Below are positions 1-7,654 of a stretch of DNA of 64,000 bases, piece after piece. The DNA is taken from positions 558,001 to 622,000 of the forward strand of contig NZ_LT907982.1 of the NCBI RefSeq assembly GCF_900230215.1, in the 5' to 3' direction. The notes under the pieces were generated by a model that saw nothing but the letters and a program-made list of their open reading frames with translations, was not told the DNA's origin and made no database searches. The DNA comes from Jatrophihabitans sp. GAS493. Lineage in GTDB: Bacteria; Actinomycetota; Actinomycetes; Mycobacteriales; Jatrophihabitantaceae. Each line of letters opens with the position of its first letter. The stretch's first letter is position 1. The translations under genes were made by a program, and so were the position numbers.

Positions 1-1
1 G

Positions 2-925
2 GCCAAGTACCACGCCGAGCTGGCTACCGCCGCCCTCATCACACCGGCTCATCTAGCGGCGCTCACCGCCAACCCAACGAGCCCGCTGGCCCAGGTTGCC
101 GCACTCGCCGACATCACCGCCAGTAAGGGCGTCACCGCCACCCAGATCGTCCAGGTGAAGACGGATTCGGCGAAATACAAGGACGAGCTGGCCACTGCGG
201 CGGCGATTCAGCCGGCCAACCTGGCTGCACTGACGGTCGCTCCGACCGACCCGGCGGCCCAGGTGGCGGCCCTGGCCGACCTGACCGGCCCCAAGGGGGT
301 CAATGCGGCGCAGATCGTGCAGCTGAAGACCGACTCGGTGAAGTACGCCCAGGAGATCGAGACGCTCAGCGCGATCAGTCCGGCCACCCTGGCCGCGTTG
401 CAGGCCAACCCGACCGGCCCGGCGGCCGTCGCCGCGGTCGGTCAGATCGCGGTCAGACTGCGCGTCCCCGCAGCGACGGCGGCGGCCCGGTTGGCGGCGG
501 CCAGTGCCGTACCGAAGGCCGACCTGGCCCTGCTCACCACGGCCGGTCCGGTGGTGAAGGATGCCTCGGCGCAGTTGGCCGCACTCGGTGCCGTGCCGGT
601 CTCCTCGCTGGCCCTGCTCAAGACGGCGGGACCGGTCGTGCAGGATGCCGCCGCCCAGCTGACCGCGCTCGGCAAGGTACCGCCGGCGGACTTGGCCTAC
701 CTCAAGGCCAATGCGGCCGACGTGGTCAAGGCCCAGAACGACATCGGCAAGCAGTGGCGCACCTGGTGGTGGATCTGCTTCGCGGCCCAGATTCTCTTCA
801 TCCCGTTTGTTTTCCTGATGATCGGACGCTGGAGCCCGAAGGCCGCCAAGCAGGATGCGGCTGAGTACGACGCCAAGATCGAGGTGGAGCTGCAGGCGCT
901 TCAGGCGGCGGAGGCGTCCAGTTAG
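2..925 (+). CDS. C-terminal part of a repeat-rich membrane protein, probably a long MFS-type transporter (5' end outside window)
   Basis: The frame is already open at the left edge, so this is a partial gene (307 visible residues). The visible part has about two and a half copies of a roughly 53-residue Ala-rich helical repeat (each with KTDSxKYxxEL and QVAALAD), then shorter repeats built on AQLxALGxVP. One hydrophobic segment follows at visible residues 253-277 (starting TWWWICFAAQ and ending MIGRWSP), then a charged tail. A WWW-headed last helix followed by GRWSP after Ala-rich repeats is what I recall from the C-termini of long actinobacterial MFS transporters. That assignment is inferred, because no transporter motif lies inside the window. 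An internal ATG at 155 is in a repeat unit and is not a credible start. Confidence 0.6.
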   Translation, partial: AKYHAELATAALITPAHLAALTANPTSPLAQVAALADITASKGVTATQIVQVKTDSAKYKDELATAAAIQPANLAALTVAPTDPAAQVAALADLTGPKGVNAAQIVQLKTDSVKYAQEIETLSAISPATLAALQANPTGPAAVAAVGQIAVRLRVPAATAAARLAAASAVPKADLALLTTAGPVVKDASAQLAALGAVPVSSLALLKTAGPVVQDAAAQLTALGKVPPADLAYLKANAADVVKAQNDIGKQWRTWWWICFAAQILFIPFVFLMIGRWSPKAAKQDAAEYDAKIEVELQALQAAEASS

Positions 926-1019
926 CCAGACGGCGCAGGCGTCCAGCTAGCCACAGCTCAGCTCGCTCGACGAGTACGACAATGGGAGCCCCCGCACGCT
1001 GCAGGGGCTCCCATTGTCG

Positions 1020-1610
1020 TTACTGCTTGCGCCCCAGCCACCCGGCCAGCCGGGCGTAGGCACCGGCCTCGTCCGGCACCTCGATGACCGTGTCGAACGG
1101 CATCTCAGGATCCTGCCGCGCCTCGGCCGGAACGGCCATCCGACCGATTCCCAACGCCAGTTCGGCCAGCTCCGGCGCCCCTTCACTGGGCTGGCCGGTG
1201 GCCACCGCCAGGTCCCAGCCGTGCGTCAGGATCTCCATGACGTAGCCCCCGAGCGCGATCCGGCCGGGCACCACGCCCCACGGCACCTTGGCCATCGCAT
1301 CGAGCGTCGACTCCGGCGACCACACCGCCACCGTGCGCAGCCGCGCCTGCCGGAACTCGGCCAGCAGCTGCTCGTCGGGGACACCGTAGATCTGCGGCTC
1401 GACATCGTCACAGTCGCCGCCCCGGCCGACGTGCGCGATGCGGTTCATCCCGCCGATCATGTGCCCGACCAGGGTGCGGACGTCGTACTCGTCGCACGGG
1501 GTGGGGAGGCCGAACTGCTCCGGACGGATACCGGCCACCGTCAGCTCCGTCTGGGCGGTCGCCTGGGCGTAGGGAAGTCGGGGATCGAAGGTGGTCAGCT
1601 GTGCGGTCAT
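1020..1610 (-). CDS. TIGR03086-like DinB/maleylpyruvate-isomerase-fold protein
   Basis: A 196-residue protein of the four-helix DinB-like family whose actinobacterial members include mycothiol-dependent enzymes and putative metal-binding proteins. Visible hallmarks are TPCDEYDVRTLVGHM (H50 a likely metal ligand) and the C-terminal pair in MEILTHGWDLA (H130, D133), with a LAGWLGR tail. The length is normal for TIGR03086. It is divergent from the YafY-type regulator at 1735, across a 124-bp gap that contains a palindrome, so it may be that regulator's target. The substrate is unknown; a role in thiol-dependent detoxification would be inference. Confidence 0.8.
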   Translation of the reverse strand: MTAQLTTFDPRLPYAQATAQTELTVAGIRPEQFGLPTPCDEYDVRTLVGHMIGGMNRIAHVGRGGDCDDVEPQIYGVPDEQLLAEFRQARLRTVAVWSPESTLDAMAKVPWGVVPGRIALGGYVMEILTHGWDLAVATGQPSEGAPELAELALGIGRMAVPAEARQDPEMPFDTVIEVPDEAGAYARLAGWLGRKQ

Positions 1611-1690
1611 GGGATTCTCCTGAGATCTCTGAGTGATTGGCTGCTGCGCTCTACATCGCTGTCGGTTCGACGAGATCCATATTGGTTGCC

Positions 1691-1717
1691 AATACTTGAC
1701 ACGTGATGTCAGGTATT
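1691..1717. promoter_or_regulatory. Candidate operator: imperfect inverted repeat between the DinB-fold gene and YafY regulator
   Basis: Arms AATACTTGACA (1691-1701) and TGTCAGGTATT (1707-1717) match at 10 of 11 positions around a 5-base centre. The repeat lies 18 bases before the regulator start and about 80 bases before the divergent gene, the usual place for an autoregulatory site. TTGACA within the left arm could also act as a -35 element. Confidence 0.5.
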
Positions 1718-1734
1718 GATGCCACTATTGAGGC

Positions 1735-2703
1735 ATGAGAGCTGACCGGTTGCTGGCGATCCTGCTCACCCTGCAGGGGCGCGGAATGGTCTCCGCGCGC
1801 GAGCTAGCGCAGCGGCTGGAGGTCTCCACGCGCACCATCTACCGCGACGTCGACGCGCTGAGCGCCGCCGGGGTGCCGGTCTACTGCGAGCAGGGTCGCT
1901 CCGGCGGGGTGCGCCTGCTCGACGGCTACCAGGCGAAGGTTCCGGCGCTCACCCCGGAGGAGTCGATGTCTCTCTTCGTCCTCACCTCGCAGCGCACGCA
2001 CGCCGACCTGGGCCTGGGCGACGCCCTGGCCAGCGCCATGTCCAAGCTGCTGGCAGCCGTGCCACAGAGTCAGCGCAGCGACGCCGAGCGGGCCGGCCTG
2101 CGCATTCTGGCCGACCCGCGCCCCTGGATGAAGCCCGGCGACGAGGTGCCCCAGCTGGCCCTGGTGCAGCGGGTCGTCCTCAACGACCTTCGACTGCACA
2201 TCACCTATAGACATGGGCGGAGCGAACGGGTCAGCCGCTACACCCTTGACCCGTACGGGCTGGTCGCCAAGGCCGGCGTCTGGTACCTGGTGGCCGACTC
2301 GCGGCGGGCGGCCCGGCTGTTCCGGGTGAGCCGGATGCTGGAGGCCACCGAGCTCAACGAGCCGGTACGCCGGCGCAGCACGGTCACCCTGGAGCAGCTC
2401 TGGAGCGATCTCTCGACGGTGGCCGAGCAGCGGCCGACCGAGGTCTCAGCCGTCGTCCGGGTGGTACCGGCGGCACTGGGGCGTATCAGACGGATCACCG
2501 CCTCCTATCTTGTCGCCGAGGATCCGGTCACCGATGTCCCGGGAAAGAAGGGGCAGGTAGACATCACGCTGCAGTTCAACCACATCTGGGCCGCCCGAGG
2601 ACTGCTGCTCGGCTTCGGGGCCGACGTCGAGGTGCTCTCCCCGCCCGAGCTGCGTGAGGAGATGCGGCGCTGCGCCGAAGAGGTTCAGCAGTTGTATAGC
2701 TAG
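1735..2703 (+). CDS. YafY/WYL-domain transcriptional regulator
   Basis: A 322-residue regulator with an N-terminal HTH_11 winged helix (residues 1-60; MRADRLLAILLTLQGRG and LEVSTRTIYRDVDALSAAG are typical) and a C-terminal WYL ligand-sensing region (DPYGLVAKAGVWYLVADSR around residues 172-190, then a WCX-type extension). Family members act as repressors or activators responding to small ligands or nucleic acid. It is divergent from the DinB-fold gene with a palindrome between them. Its stop codon lies in the CTAG copy of the IS element's target duplication, but the uninterrupted sequence would stop at the same TAG, so the insertion does not truncate it. Confidence 0.9.
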   Translation: MRADRLLAILLTLQGRGMVSARELAQRLEVSTRTIYRDVDALSAAGVPVYCEQGRSGGVRLLDGYQAKVPALTPEESMSLFVLTSQRTHADLGLGDALASAMSKLLAAVPQSQRSDAERAGLRILADPRPWMKPGDEVPQLALVQRVVLNDLRLHITYRHGRSERVSRYTLDPYGLVAKAGVWYLVADSRRAARLFRVSRMLEATELNEPVRRRSTVTLEQLWSDLSTVAEQRPTEVSAVVRVVPAALGRIRRITASYLVAEDPVTDVPGKKGQVDITLQFNHIWAARGLLLGFGADVEVLSPPELREEMRRCAEEVQQLYS

Positions 2704-4370
2704 CCCGAATCTTTCGTGATGGTCTGGGCGATGGCGGGTTTTCGGTTCGGTGGTGGGCGTTTGCGTGATTCTGATTCTGGGGTGCGGTGATCTGACCGGG
2801 GTTCGCCTGGGTGGGCGCCGGTTTCCACTGTCCGGTGGGTGCTTTGCTGGTCGTGGGGTCGGCGGGTGGGGTGGTGCTCAGCTGGGTGCTGGGATTCGCC
2901 GTAGTCGTTGCAGACCGTCGGTGATGAGGTGGGCCCAGGGCGCGGTCGCGGCGAGGTGGAGCTGTTGTCGCCGGCCGTGACGGCTGAGTCGGGCCGCGAT
3001 GCTGAAGATCCGCAGCCGTAGCCGTTTCGGTTCCCACCTCCGGGCGTGGTGGGTGGTGAACGCGAGCAGTTGGGTCCAGGCGGTCAGCTCGCAGGCCAGG
3101 GCGACGATGGCGCACCAGATCTGGTTCTGGTTGAAGTCGTGCAACGGGAGGTTGTTCAGGCCGGTGTCTTTGGCGTGGCGGATGCGGTCTTCGCAGCGGG
3201 CCCGGCGGCGGTGGCGTAGTTCGAGGTCAGCGATCTGCCCGGTGCTGGCGTTGGTAGCGAAGGCGGTGATGCGGTGCCCGTCGGTGTCGGTGATCCGCAG
3301 CTGAGCGCCGGGGTGGGGTCGTTCTTTGCGATGATGACCCGCATCCCCGTGGGCCAGGTGCTCAGGTTCATCAGCCCGGAGACGTCGGCGACCCACGCCC
3401 CGTCGCGGACACCGCCGTTGCTGTCGTAGGCCGGTGACCACGCCTGGTCGGGGACTTTCGGCAGTACATCATTGGCGAAACCGGTCTGGAAGGCGAACCC
3501 GACCGAGTACAACAATCCTTGCGCGGTGAGCCAGGACAGCAACTCGTGGGTGCCGCCGGCGGAATCGGCCCGGATCAACACCGCTGGTCGACGGCGGCGC
3601 GCTGGGAGTTGCGCCAGCGCTTGTTCGATGACGATGATGTGGTCGGTCGCGGTGTTGGAGCCGGCGTTGCCCGGACGCAGCAGGAACGACAACGGCTCAC
3701 CGCCACCGTCTTCGCCATGGTCGGCGAAGGCCCATAGCGGGTGATGACCGAAGCCTCTCTTGAACGTCGGCGCCGCTTTCTCTTTCTCCGAATGGGCGGC
3801 GATGAGGGTGGCGTCGACGTCGATGATCAACGGCGCTGTCGCTGTTCGTCCTCGGTTCGGGGCGTGCCGGCCGGCGGCTGACCACGCTGCTGCTCGGGCC
3901 TGGGCGCGGGCGGTGTTGATCGCCGCCAACGCTGCTGGCGCGTCCACGGCGAGCGTGTCGATCAACCTCGACACCGTCGGATCGGAGGCCACCGCACCGA
4001 AGACACCAGGCTCGGCACGGAGCACGGAGATGTCGGCCAGGCAGTCCCCGCCCAGTGCCAGGCTGATCGCGAGGTCGGTGATGATCTTCCCAGGATCATG
4101 CACCGCCATCGGCTTACGCCACGGCGCCACGCCTGCGACAACGACGTCAGCAGCCCCGTACTGCGGACGGTTTCGACCACCACGACACCACCGGCATGAG
4201 ACACCACACCGGTCCCGGCCGTGTCGGCTTGGACGCGCGGATACGACCCGATATTCTTCACCACGAAGGTGCTCCCCGTTCAACGAACTTGGTTACTCGA
4301 CATCTCCAAGTTTCATTGACGTGGAGCACTTTTCAGTTCAACGGCACACCCTCACCGTGAAAGCAGCGGG
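2704..4370 (-). mobile_element. IS1380-family insertion sequence (1667 bp), inactivated
   Basis: The element is bounded by imperfect terminal inverted repeats: left end CCCGAATCTTTCGTGATGG, right end (complement) CCCGCTGCTTTCACGGTGA. The flanks are CTAG at 2700-2703 and CTAG at 4371-4374, consistent with a 4-bp target duplication. The size (about 1.67 kb) and the single transposase match the IS1380 family. The transposase carries two frameshifts, so the copy looks unable to move on its own. It sits beside an RHS remnant, marking a small accessory island. Confidence 0.85.
2878..4264 (-). pseudogene. IS1380-family transposase, two frameshifts
   Basis: The DDE-type transposase can be rebuilt from three frames. 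The N-terminus starts at a GTG at 4264 (VKNIGSYPRVQADTAGTG). The middle runs from WRKPMAVHDPGKIITDLA to MRVIIAKN, and the C-terminus from RPHPGAQLRITDTDGHR to RIPAPS. Frame is lost once near 4130 (one base missing in the codon run for QALAPWRKP) and once near 3330 (one base missing in MRVIIRKERPHPG). Adding one C at each place restores a continuous reading. Catalytic-core pieces such as LIIDVDATLI and LIRADSAGG are present in the middle frame. Two sequencing errors are possible but less likely than decay. Confidence 0.85.
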
Positions 4371-4575
4371 CTAGGTGCCTCTCGACTGCCCAGCTGTTGT
4401 TGCAGCGGAGCTCAGTTGTGCGTGCCAGCAAAGACGTGATCGAGCTCGCAGATGAAGTCCATACCCCGTAAGTGGCCGTTGGGGCGGCTACGGCCTGCGG
4501 GCAGGAGAACGTCTCCGCAACAGGTCCTGACTTCGTCACCGAATCCGACGAATAGGCCAACGTCTTGGCCGTGAT

Positions 4576-4734
4576 CGAAACCAGCAGGTTGCCCTCGGCG
4601 TCGTAGATCCTGGTCTGTACCTGCCCGGTCGCGACGTTCTTCACGCTTGCCAGGTGCCCGGCGGTGTCCCAGGTCAGAGCCTTGCCGGGCGCAGACTGCG
4701 TATCGCCTACTGCGTCGTAGGCGTAGGGGTCGTG
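4576..4734 (-). pseudogene. RHS/YD-repeat protein fragment
   Basis: A stretch of about 53 residues reads like RHS/YD repeats: DPYAYDAVGDTQSAPGKALTW followed by GHLASVKN and RIYDAEGNLLV. It lies in a frame with no plausible N-terminal or C-terminal remainder, between the IS end and the unknown gene at 4781. It is best read as the leftover of a polymorphic-toxin RHS protein. The surrounding 4375-4780 holds no other gene I can support. Confidence 0.6.
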
Positions 4735-4780
4735 ACATGGCTGCGGTAACCTCAAGAACTGGGGTACCGATGGGGCGGAC

Positions 4781-5254
4781 TCACCTGTTGACGGCGAACT
4801 CGTCCACGATTGACTGCGCCAATGCGCGAAGTTCTGGTAGATCCGCCGCAATTTTTCGTGTCCGCGCAAAGTCAGCGGCGGCTTCAACTGACTGCAGGAT
4901 CATTATCGACATCGTCTCGTCTACCGTGTGCGGCTCCATTGGGAGTTCGTTCGGAACACCGGCTGTGACAAGAAGCAAAGACCGCTTCTTGGAGTAGCGC
5001 CCGGTTCGGATGCCGGGCACGTGCGGTGCTCCGTCACGTCCTGGCGTCACTTCGCCCGGAACGATGTACACGACATTTAATCTGAGCACCGACTTGACAT
5101 CTCTGCGGGCAGAGCGAACGAAAGGCGAAATCCGGCTTAGGCCCGCGGACCACGCCCGAGGGAACGGCATCGTCCCTCCGACATGGGCGCCCAATGTGAG
5201 GGCGGCAGCCTCCGCTTCGCGCTCACGTTCTAGCCACTCCTCACGGGTTATCAA
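4781..5254 (-). CDS. Unknown protein beside an RHS remnant
   Basis: A 157-residue soluble protein I do not recognise. Its charged N-terminus (MITREEWLEREREAEAAA) looks helical, the middle has a hydrophobic strand-like stretch (NVVYIVPGEV, RSLLLVTAGVP), and the C-terminus is helical (TVDETMSIMILQSVEAAAD). It overlaps the stop of the 64-residue gene upstream by 4 bases (ATGA), so the two are translationally coupled. The position next to an RHS remnant suggests an orphan immunity or associated gene of a lost toxin; that is inference. Confidence 0.55.
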   Translation of the reverse strand: MITREEWLEREREAEAAALTLGAHVGGTMPFPRAWSAGLSRISPFVRSARRDVKSVLRLNVVYIVPGEVTPGRDGAPHVPGIRTGRYSKKRSLLLVTAGVPNELPMEPHTVDETMSIMILQSVEAAADFARTRKIAADLPELRALAQSIVDEFAVNR

Positions 5255-5445
5255 TCTTCGTAGTCACCTCCACTGCCACCTCCACCACCCACCCCGTCCT
5301 CGTCAAATGGGTCAATGGATCCAGGGGCAGGATTCCAGTTCTCGTTGTTCATCGGACCCGCATCGCGTTGGACGATCCACCGCTCCAGTGCAGCCATTAC
5401 CGCTCTCGGCCCCTTGGTCAACTGGATCATCTGCTTGTCTGCCAT
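5251..5445 (-). CDS. Small acidic unknown protein, coupled to the next gene
   Basis: A 64-residue protein, MADKQMIQLTKGPRAVMAAL at the start, ending in a Gly-rich acidic tail (GVGGGGGSGGDYED). No family is recognised. Its stop overlaps the start of the 157-residue gene by 4 bases, so the pair forms a two-gene unit. It may be one half of an immunity-like or toxin/antitoxin-like pair, but nothing in the sequence proves this. Confidence 0.5.
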   Translation of the reverse strand: MADKQMIQLTKGPRAVMAALERWIVQRDAGPMNNENWNPAPGSIDPFDEDGVGGGGGSGGDYED

Positions 5446-5457
5446 GAATGTCTTAGA

Positions 5458-6375
5458 CTAGTGCGGCAGGTGGGCGTGGCTGACGTAGTGGTCGCTCTCG
5501 ACCTGGGCCTGGCCGAGCGCCAGCTCGACCGTCGCGACCACCATGATGACCGTCGCCACCGCCATCAGCAGCAGCTTCCCGTGACCGACTCTCAGGTGCT
5601 CCTCCAGCAGCAGCACCCCGAGGATCGAGGCGGTGAGCGGCTCGACGACCTGGATGATCGGCATCGACGTCCGCAGCGATCCGGCCTGGAAGGCCACCTG
5701 CTGCAGATAGACCCCGCCCAGCCCGACCACCACCAGCGCATAGGTCTCCCACGAAGTGAAGACCGCCCCCGGGCCGTGCTGGACGAGCTCGACGACCACC
5801 TTGGTCAGCAGCGCGGCGACGCCGGCCAGGAAGCCGACGGCCAGCGCAAGCAGGCTGGAGCGGGTCGCGCCGCTGCGGCGCAGCCCGACGGCCACACAGA
5901 GCGCGACCAGCGGGCCGCCGACCAACAGCAGCAGAATCCACGACCGGGGGTGCGGCTGCTCCAGACCACGGGACGGGTTACCGACCACCACGAAGATGGC
6001 CAGCGCCATCACGAGGGCGCTCCCCCAGATCCAGACGTGGCGACGCAGCTTCACCTTGGCCACCCGCGCCTCCAGCGGCAGCGCGAAGAGGATGGAGGTG
6101 ACCAGCAATGGCTGCACCACCAGCAGCGACCCGAAGCCGAGAGCCACCGCCTGCAGCAGGTAGCCACCGAGGTTGCCGAGCGTGCCGGCCCACCAGAGCG
6201 GGCGCCGCAGCAGCACGCCGATGAGTTGCCCACGGTCGACCTCGTCGTCGGTGACCTTCGAGGCCGCCCGCTGCTGGGCCACCGTGGCCACCGCGAAGGC
6301 CACCGCCGAGAGGAGGGCCAGGATTATCGCGATCGTCGTGTGATGTCCGAGGATCCCGTGATGGTGGTGATGCAC
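5458..6375 (-). CDS. DMT-superfamily (EamA-like) transporter
   Basis: A 305-residue integral membrane protein with about ten predicted helices, typical for DMT transporters. The second-half signature RTSMPIIQVVEPLTASILGV resembles the conserved Pro/Glu segment of EamA domains. The start is a GTG giving an unusual His-rich N-terminus (MHHHHHGILGHH), which with the His-rich C-terminus (SDHYVSHAHLPH) could bind metal. The substrate cannot be told. It is a single gene, 82 bases before the unknown minus-strand pair. Confidence 0.8.
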   Translation of the reverse strand: MHHHHHGILGHHTTIAIILALLSAVAFAVATVAQQRAASKVTDDEVDRGQLIGVLLRRPLWWAGTLGNLGGYLLQAVALGFGSLLVVQPLLVTSILFALPLEARVAKVKLRRHVWIWGSALVMALAIFVVVGNPSRGLEQPHPRSWILLLLVGGPLVALCVAVGLRRSGATRSSLLALAVGFLAGVAALLTKVVVELVQHGPGAVFTSWETYALVVVGLGGVYLQQVAFQAGSLRTSMPIIQVVEPLTASILGVLLLEEHLRVGHGKLLLMAVATVIMVVATVELALGQAQVESDHYVSHAHLPH

Positions 6376-6496
6376 CCGCTGCCCTCCCTCCGGTTGTGCC
6401 CGTCTTTCCTTCAGCCTGCCGTATGTTGCCTCAGCCGGCGTCAGTGCGCCTCACCGCATTCAGCCAGCTCACGGGGAGCACCGCTACTCTGGGCCG

Positions 6497-6919
6497 ATGC
6501 CCAGCACAGACTCCACCCAGCTTCCGGTCAGCCGCGGATCGGCCACGTCCCAGTCCAGCGTCGCTGCGTTTCGCTACGTCGCCATCGCCGAGGCCACCTC
6601 ATGGCTGCTGCTCATCGTCGCGACGATCGTCAAGTACGCCGCCGACGCCCCGATCGGGGTGAAGTTCCTCGGCCCCATCCACGGCATTCTCTTCATCGCC
6701 TACGTGCTGCTGGCCCTGTCGTTGAAGCGCCCGCTCGGCTGGAGCGGGCGCACCCTGCTCATCGTGCTGGGTGACTCGATCCTGCCCGGTGGTGGCTTCC
6801 TGGTCGCCCGGCGCGCCGACCTGCAGACGCCGCCCGCCGCGACCCCTACCACCCCCGCCGCCCCCGCCGCCCCCGCCGCCCCCGCCGCGGCGAACGATCC
6901 TGCCAATAGCGCGCTGTAG
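6497..6919 (+). CDS. DUF3817 membrane protein
   Basis: A 140-residue protein with three predicted membrane helices. The core fits DUF3817: FRYVAIAEATSWLLL, GVKFLGPIHGILFIAYV and WSGRTLLIVLGDSILPGGGF. Its C-terminal tail is a Pro/Ala repeat (PAAPAAPAAPAAA) encoded by a GC-rich repeat. Function is unknown. It is followed by a TetR gene 39 bases downstream, with a perfect inverted repeat spanning the gap. Confidence 0.8.
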   Translation: MPSTDSTQLPVSRGSATSQSSVAAFRYVAIAEATSWLLLIVATIVKYAADAPIGVKFLGPIHGILFIAYVLLALSLKRPLGWSGRTLLIVLGDSILPGGGFLVARRADLQTPPAATPTTPAAPAAPAAPAAANDPANSAL

Positions 6920-6942
6920 CCCTCGATTAGCAGGATCGTTCG
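6891..6942. promoter_or_regulatory. Perfect 13-bp inverted repeat spanning a gene end and the next gene's leader
   Basis: Arms CGAACGATCCTGC (6891-6903) and GCAGGATCGTTCG (6930-6942) are separated by 26 bases. The left arm lies inside the last codons of the DUF3817 gene and the right arm 17 bases before the preferred TetR start. It may be the TetR operator or a transcript stem-loop; no T-run follows, which argues against an intrinsic terminator. Confidence 0.45.
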
Positions 6943-6958
6943 TCTCGAAGGGGTGGCC

Positions 6959-7561
6959 ATGGAGCCAGAGTCAGCGCCGCCGACTCCCGGCCGCGGGCGG
7001 CCCCGAAGCGAGCGAGCCCGGACGGCGATCGTGCAGGCGGCCGGCGAGCTGATGTACGAAGGCGGCATGAAGGCCGCCACCATGGAGGCGATCGCCGCCC
7101 GCGCCGGCGTCAGCAAGGCCACGATCTACAAATGGTGGCCCAGCCGCAACGCAGTCGCCCTCGAGGGGTTCTTCGCCCGCGTCCGAGACGCCAGCGAGAT
7201 TCCGGAGACGGACGACCTCCGGCAGGCCCTCAGCTATGAGGTCGACGCGCTCATCCAGGTCTTCCGCGACACCGAAGGCGGACCGCTGATGCGGGCCATC
7301 ATCGGCCAGGCGGTGGCCGACCCCGATGTCGCGCTGGCCCTTCGTGAACGCTGGCTGGCTCCGCGGCGCGAGGTGGTGGCCGAAATCCTCACCGAGGCCG
7401 TCCGACGGGGCGAGCTGCGCGCCGACACCGACACCGACCTGGCCGCCGATCAGCTCTTCGCCCCGATCTACCACCGGCTCATCTTCGGCCACGAGCCCCT
7501 CGACGCCGGGATGGCGGAGCGCATCGTCAACCAGCTGCTGCACGGTATCGCCGCCGGCTAA
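6959..7561 (+). CDS. TetR/AcrR-family regulator
   Basis: A 200-residue TetR protein: DNA-binding domain at residues 15-65 (RTAIVQAAGELM, and MEAIAARAGVSKATIYKWW as the recognition helix), then a TetR_C-type ligand domain (GPLMRAIIGQAVADPDV). The ATG at 6959 is chosen over the GTG at 6953 because GAAGGGG at 6946-6952 gives normal spacing only to the ATG. It precedes an MFS exporter in the same direction, the classic arrangement for a drug-responsive repressor and its pump. Confidence 0.88.
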   Translation: MEPESAPPTPGRGRPRSERARTAIVQAAGELMYEGGMKAATMEAIAARAGVSKATIYKWWPSRNAVALEGFFARVRDASEIPETDDLRQALSYEVDALIQVFRDTEGGPLMRAIIGQAVADPDVALALRERWLAPRREVVAEILTEAVRRGELRADTDTDLAADQLFAPIYHRLIFGHEPLDAGMAERIVNQLLHGIAAG

Positions 7562-7589
7562 CACGTCCGAGCCGACTTGCCGGTAGGAA

Positions 7590-7612
7590 TTAATGAACGT
7601 AGCGTTTAGTTA
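7590..7612. promoter_or_regulatory. Candidate TetR operator upstream of the MFS gene
   Basis: An AT-rich patch in otherwise GC-rich DNA with a symmetric core AACG-TAG-CGTT (7596-7606), flanked by TTAA-type sequence. It lies between the TetR gene and the MFS gene. The symmetry and location suit a TetR site; the assignment is by position only. Confidence 0.4.
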
Positions 7613-7654
7613 AAGGGGCGAGACGAAGAGATCCGGACGAGAGAGACAGCAGCC

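Noticed and set aside
5368-6774. 468-codon plus-strand frame across the DMT transporter
   Set aside because: Antisense shadow; the minus-strand protein has clear membrane helices and family motifs.
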